Shown: one piece after another, positions 21,697-21,749 of the stretch
Layout of the letters: each line of letters opens with the position of its first letter
How positions within the stretch are numbered: the first letter of the stretch is position 1
Notes under the pieces: model-generated
What the model was told of the DNA's origin: nothing
Databases searched by the model: none
Seen by the model: only the letters and a program-made list of their open reading frames with translations
Assembly: GCA_905200905.1 (NCBI GenBank)
Contig: CAJKMA010000046.1
Coordinates: forward strand, 1-21,749
Length of the DNA stretch: 21,749 nucleotides
Origin: an uncultured Bacillota bacterium
GTDB lineage: Bacteria; Bacillota; Clostridia; Lachnospirales; Lachnospiraceae
Reading direction: 5' to 3'
Translations under genes and position numbers: made by a program

Positions 21697-21749
21697 CAGT
21701 TCGTACGGGAATCGAACCCGTGTTTCCGCCGTGAGAGGGCGGCGTCTTA
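21697..21749 (-). tRNA. tRNA-Glu, anticodon CUC, 5' part outside the window
   Basis: The 3' 53 bases of a tRNA on the minus strand: anticodon stem CCGCC/GGCGG around loop CTCTCAC (anticodon CUC, reading GAG), T arm ACGGG-TTCGATT-CCCGT, 3' acceptor strand ACGAACT and discriminator G. CCA is not encoded. The anticodon stem and T arm closely resemble bacterial tRNA-Glu. The 5' acceptor strand and D arm lie beyond the right edge. Confidence 0.9.

Overview
The window looks like a chromosomal segment of a low-GC anaerobic Firmicute, most likely a Lachnospiraceae-type Clostridium relative. The clues are purine-rich GGAGG ribosome binding sites, A/T-rich codon use, TTGACA/TATAAT-type promoters, operators of the clostridial Rex type, and the gene set (PotA, Fe-dependent alcohol dehydrogenase, LysA, polyphosphate genes). 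This assignment is inference; no rRNA is present.

Left part (1-6350). A polyamine ABC ATPase (potA, minus) diverges from a beta-propeller lactonase gene (plus). These are followed by a structured leader, corA (Mg transport), a rhomboid-like membrane protein with a zinc ribbon, and pyruvate kinase, which ends at a strong terminator. The first six codons of a probable potB lie at the left edge.

Middle (6350-11840). A two-gene McrBC restriction module has its own promoter and is visibly more A/T-rich than its surroundings. Its McrB carries an EVE-like (PUA-fold) base-sensing domain in front of the AAA+ GTPase motor, and its McrC has a PD-(D/E)XK nuclease centre. A gene-poor stretch of about 340 bases then holds a promoter and a terminator ahead of rtcB (RNA ligase/repair). 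Beyond rtcB lie a perfect hairpin and a 27-codon stump of an XRE-type regulator.

Right-middle (11840-14905). An iron-containing alcohol dehydrogenase has two GTTAA-N4-TTAAC palindromes bracketing its -10 box, a good match to redox-sensing Rex operators. It converges on a tRNA-Leu(CAA) gene and lysA (both minus), which are separated by a long inverted repeat.

Right part (14905-21749). A GH25 lysozyme with two CW_7 repeats and a LysM domain is followed by a patatin-like hydrolase, ppx and ppk1. Patatin-ppx-ppk1 are tightly spaced and look like one polyphosphate operon with its own promoter. Directly after ppk1 lies a previously hidden remnant of signal peptidase I: its start, its Ser active-site box and its C-terminal box survive, but the middle is deleted and the frame is shifted. 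A 25-bp perfect hairpin then serves as a shared terminator for the convergent PHP-domain phosphatase gene. The right edge cuts a tRNA-Glu(CUC).

The most interesting items are the ~180-residue duplicated insertion in the PotA TOBE domain, the Rex operator pair, the EVE-McrBC module, the crossing stems in the corA leader, and the two gene stumps (lepB, XRE). I did not find a convincing wholly new multi-gene system.
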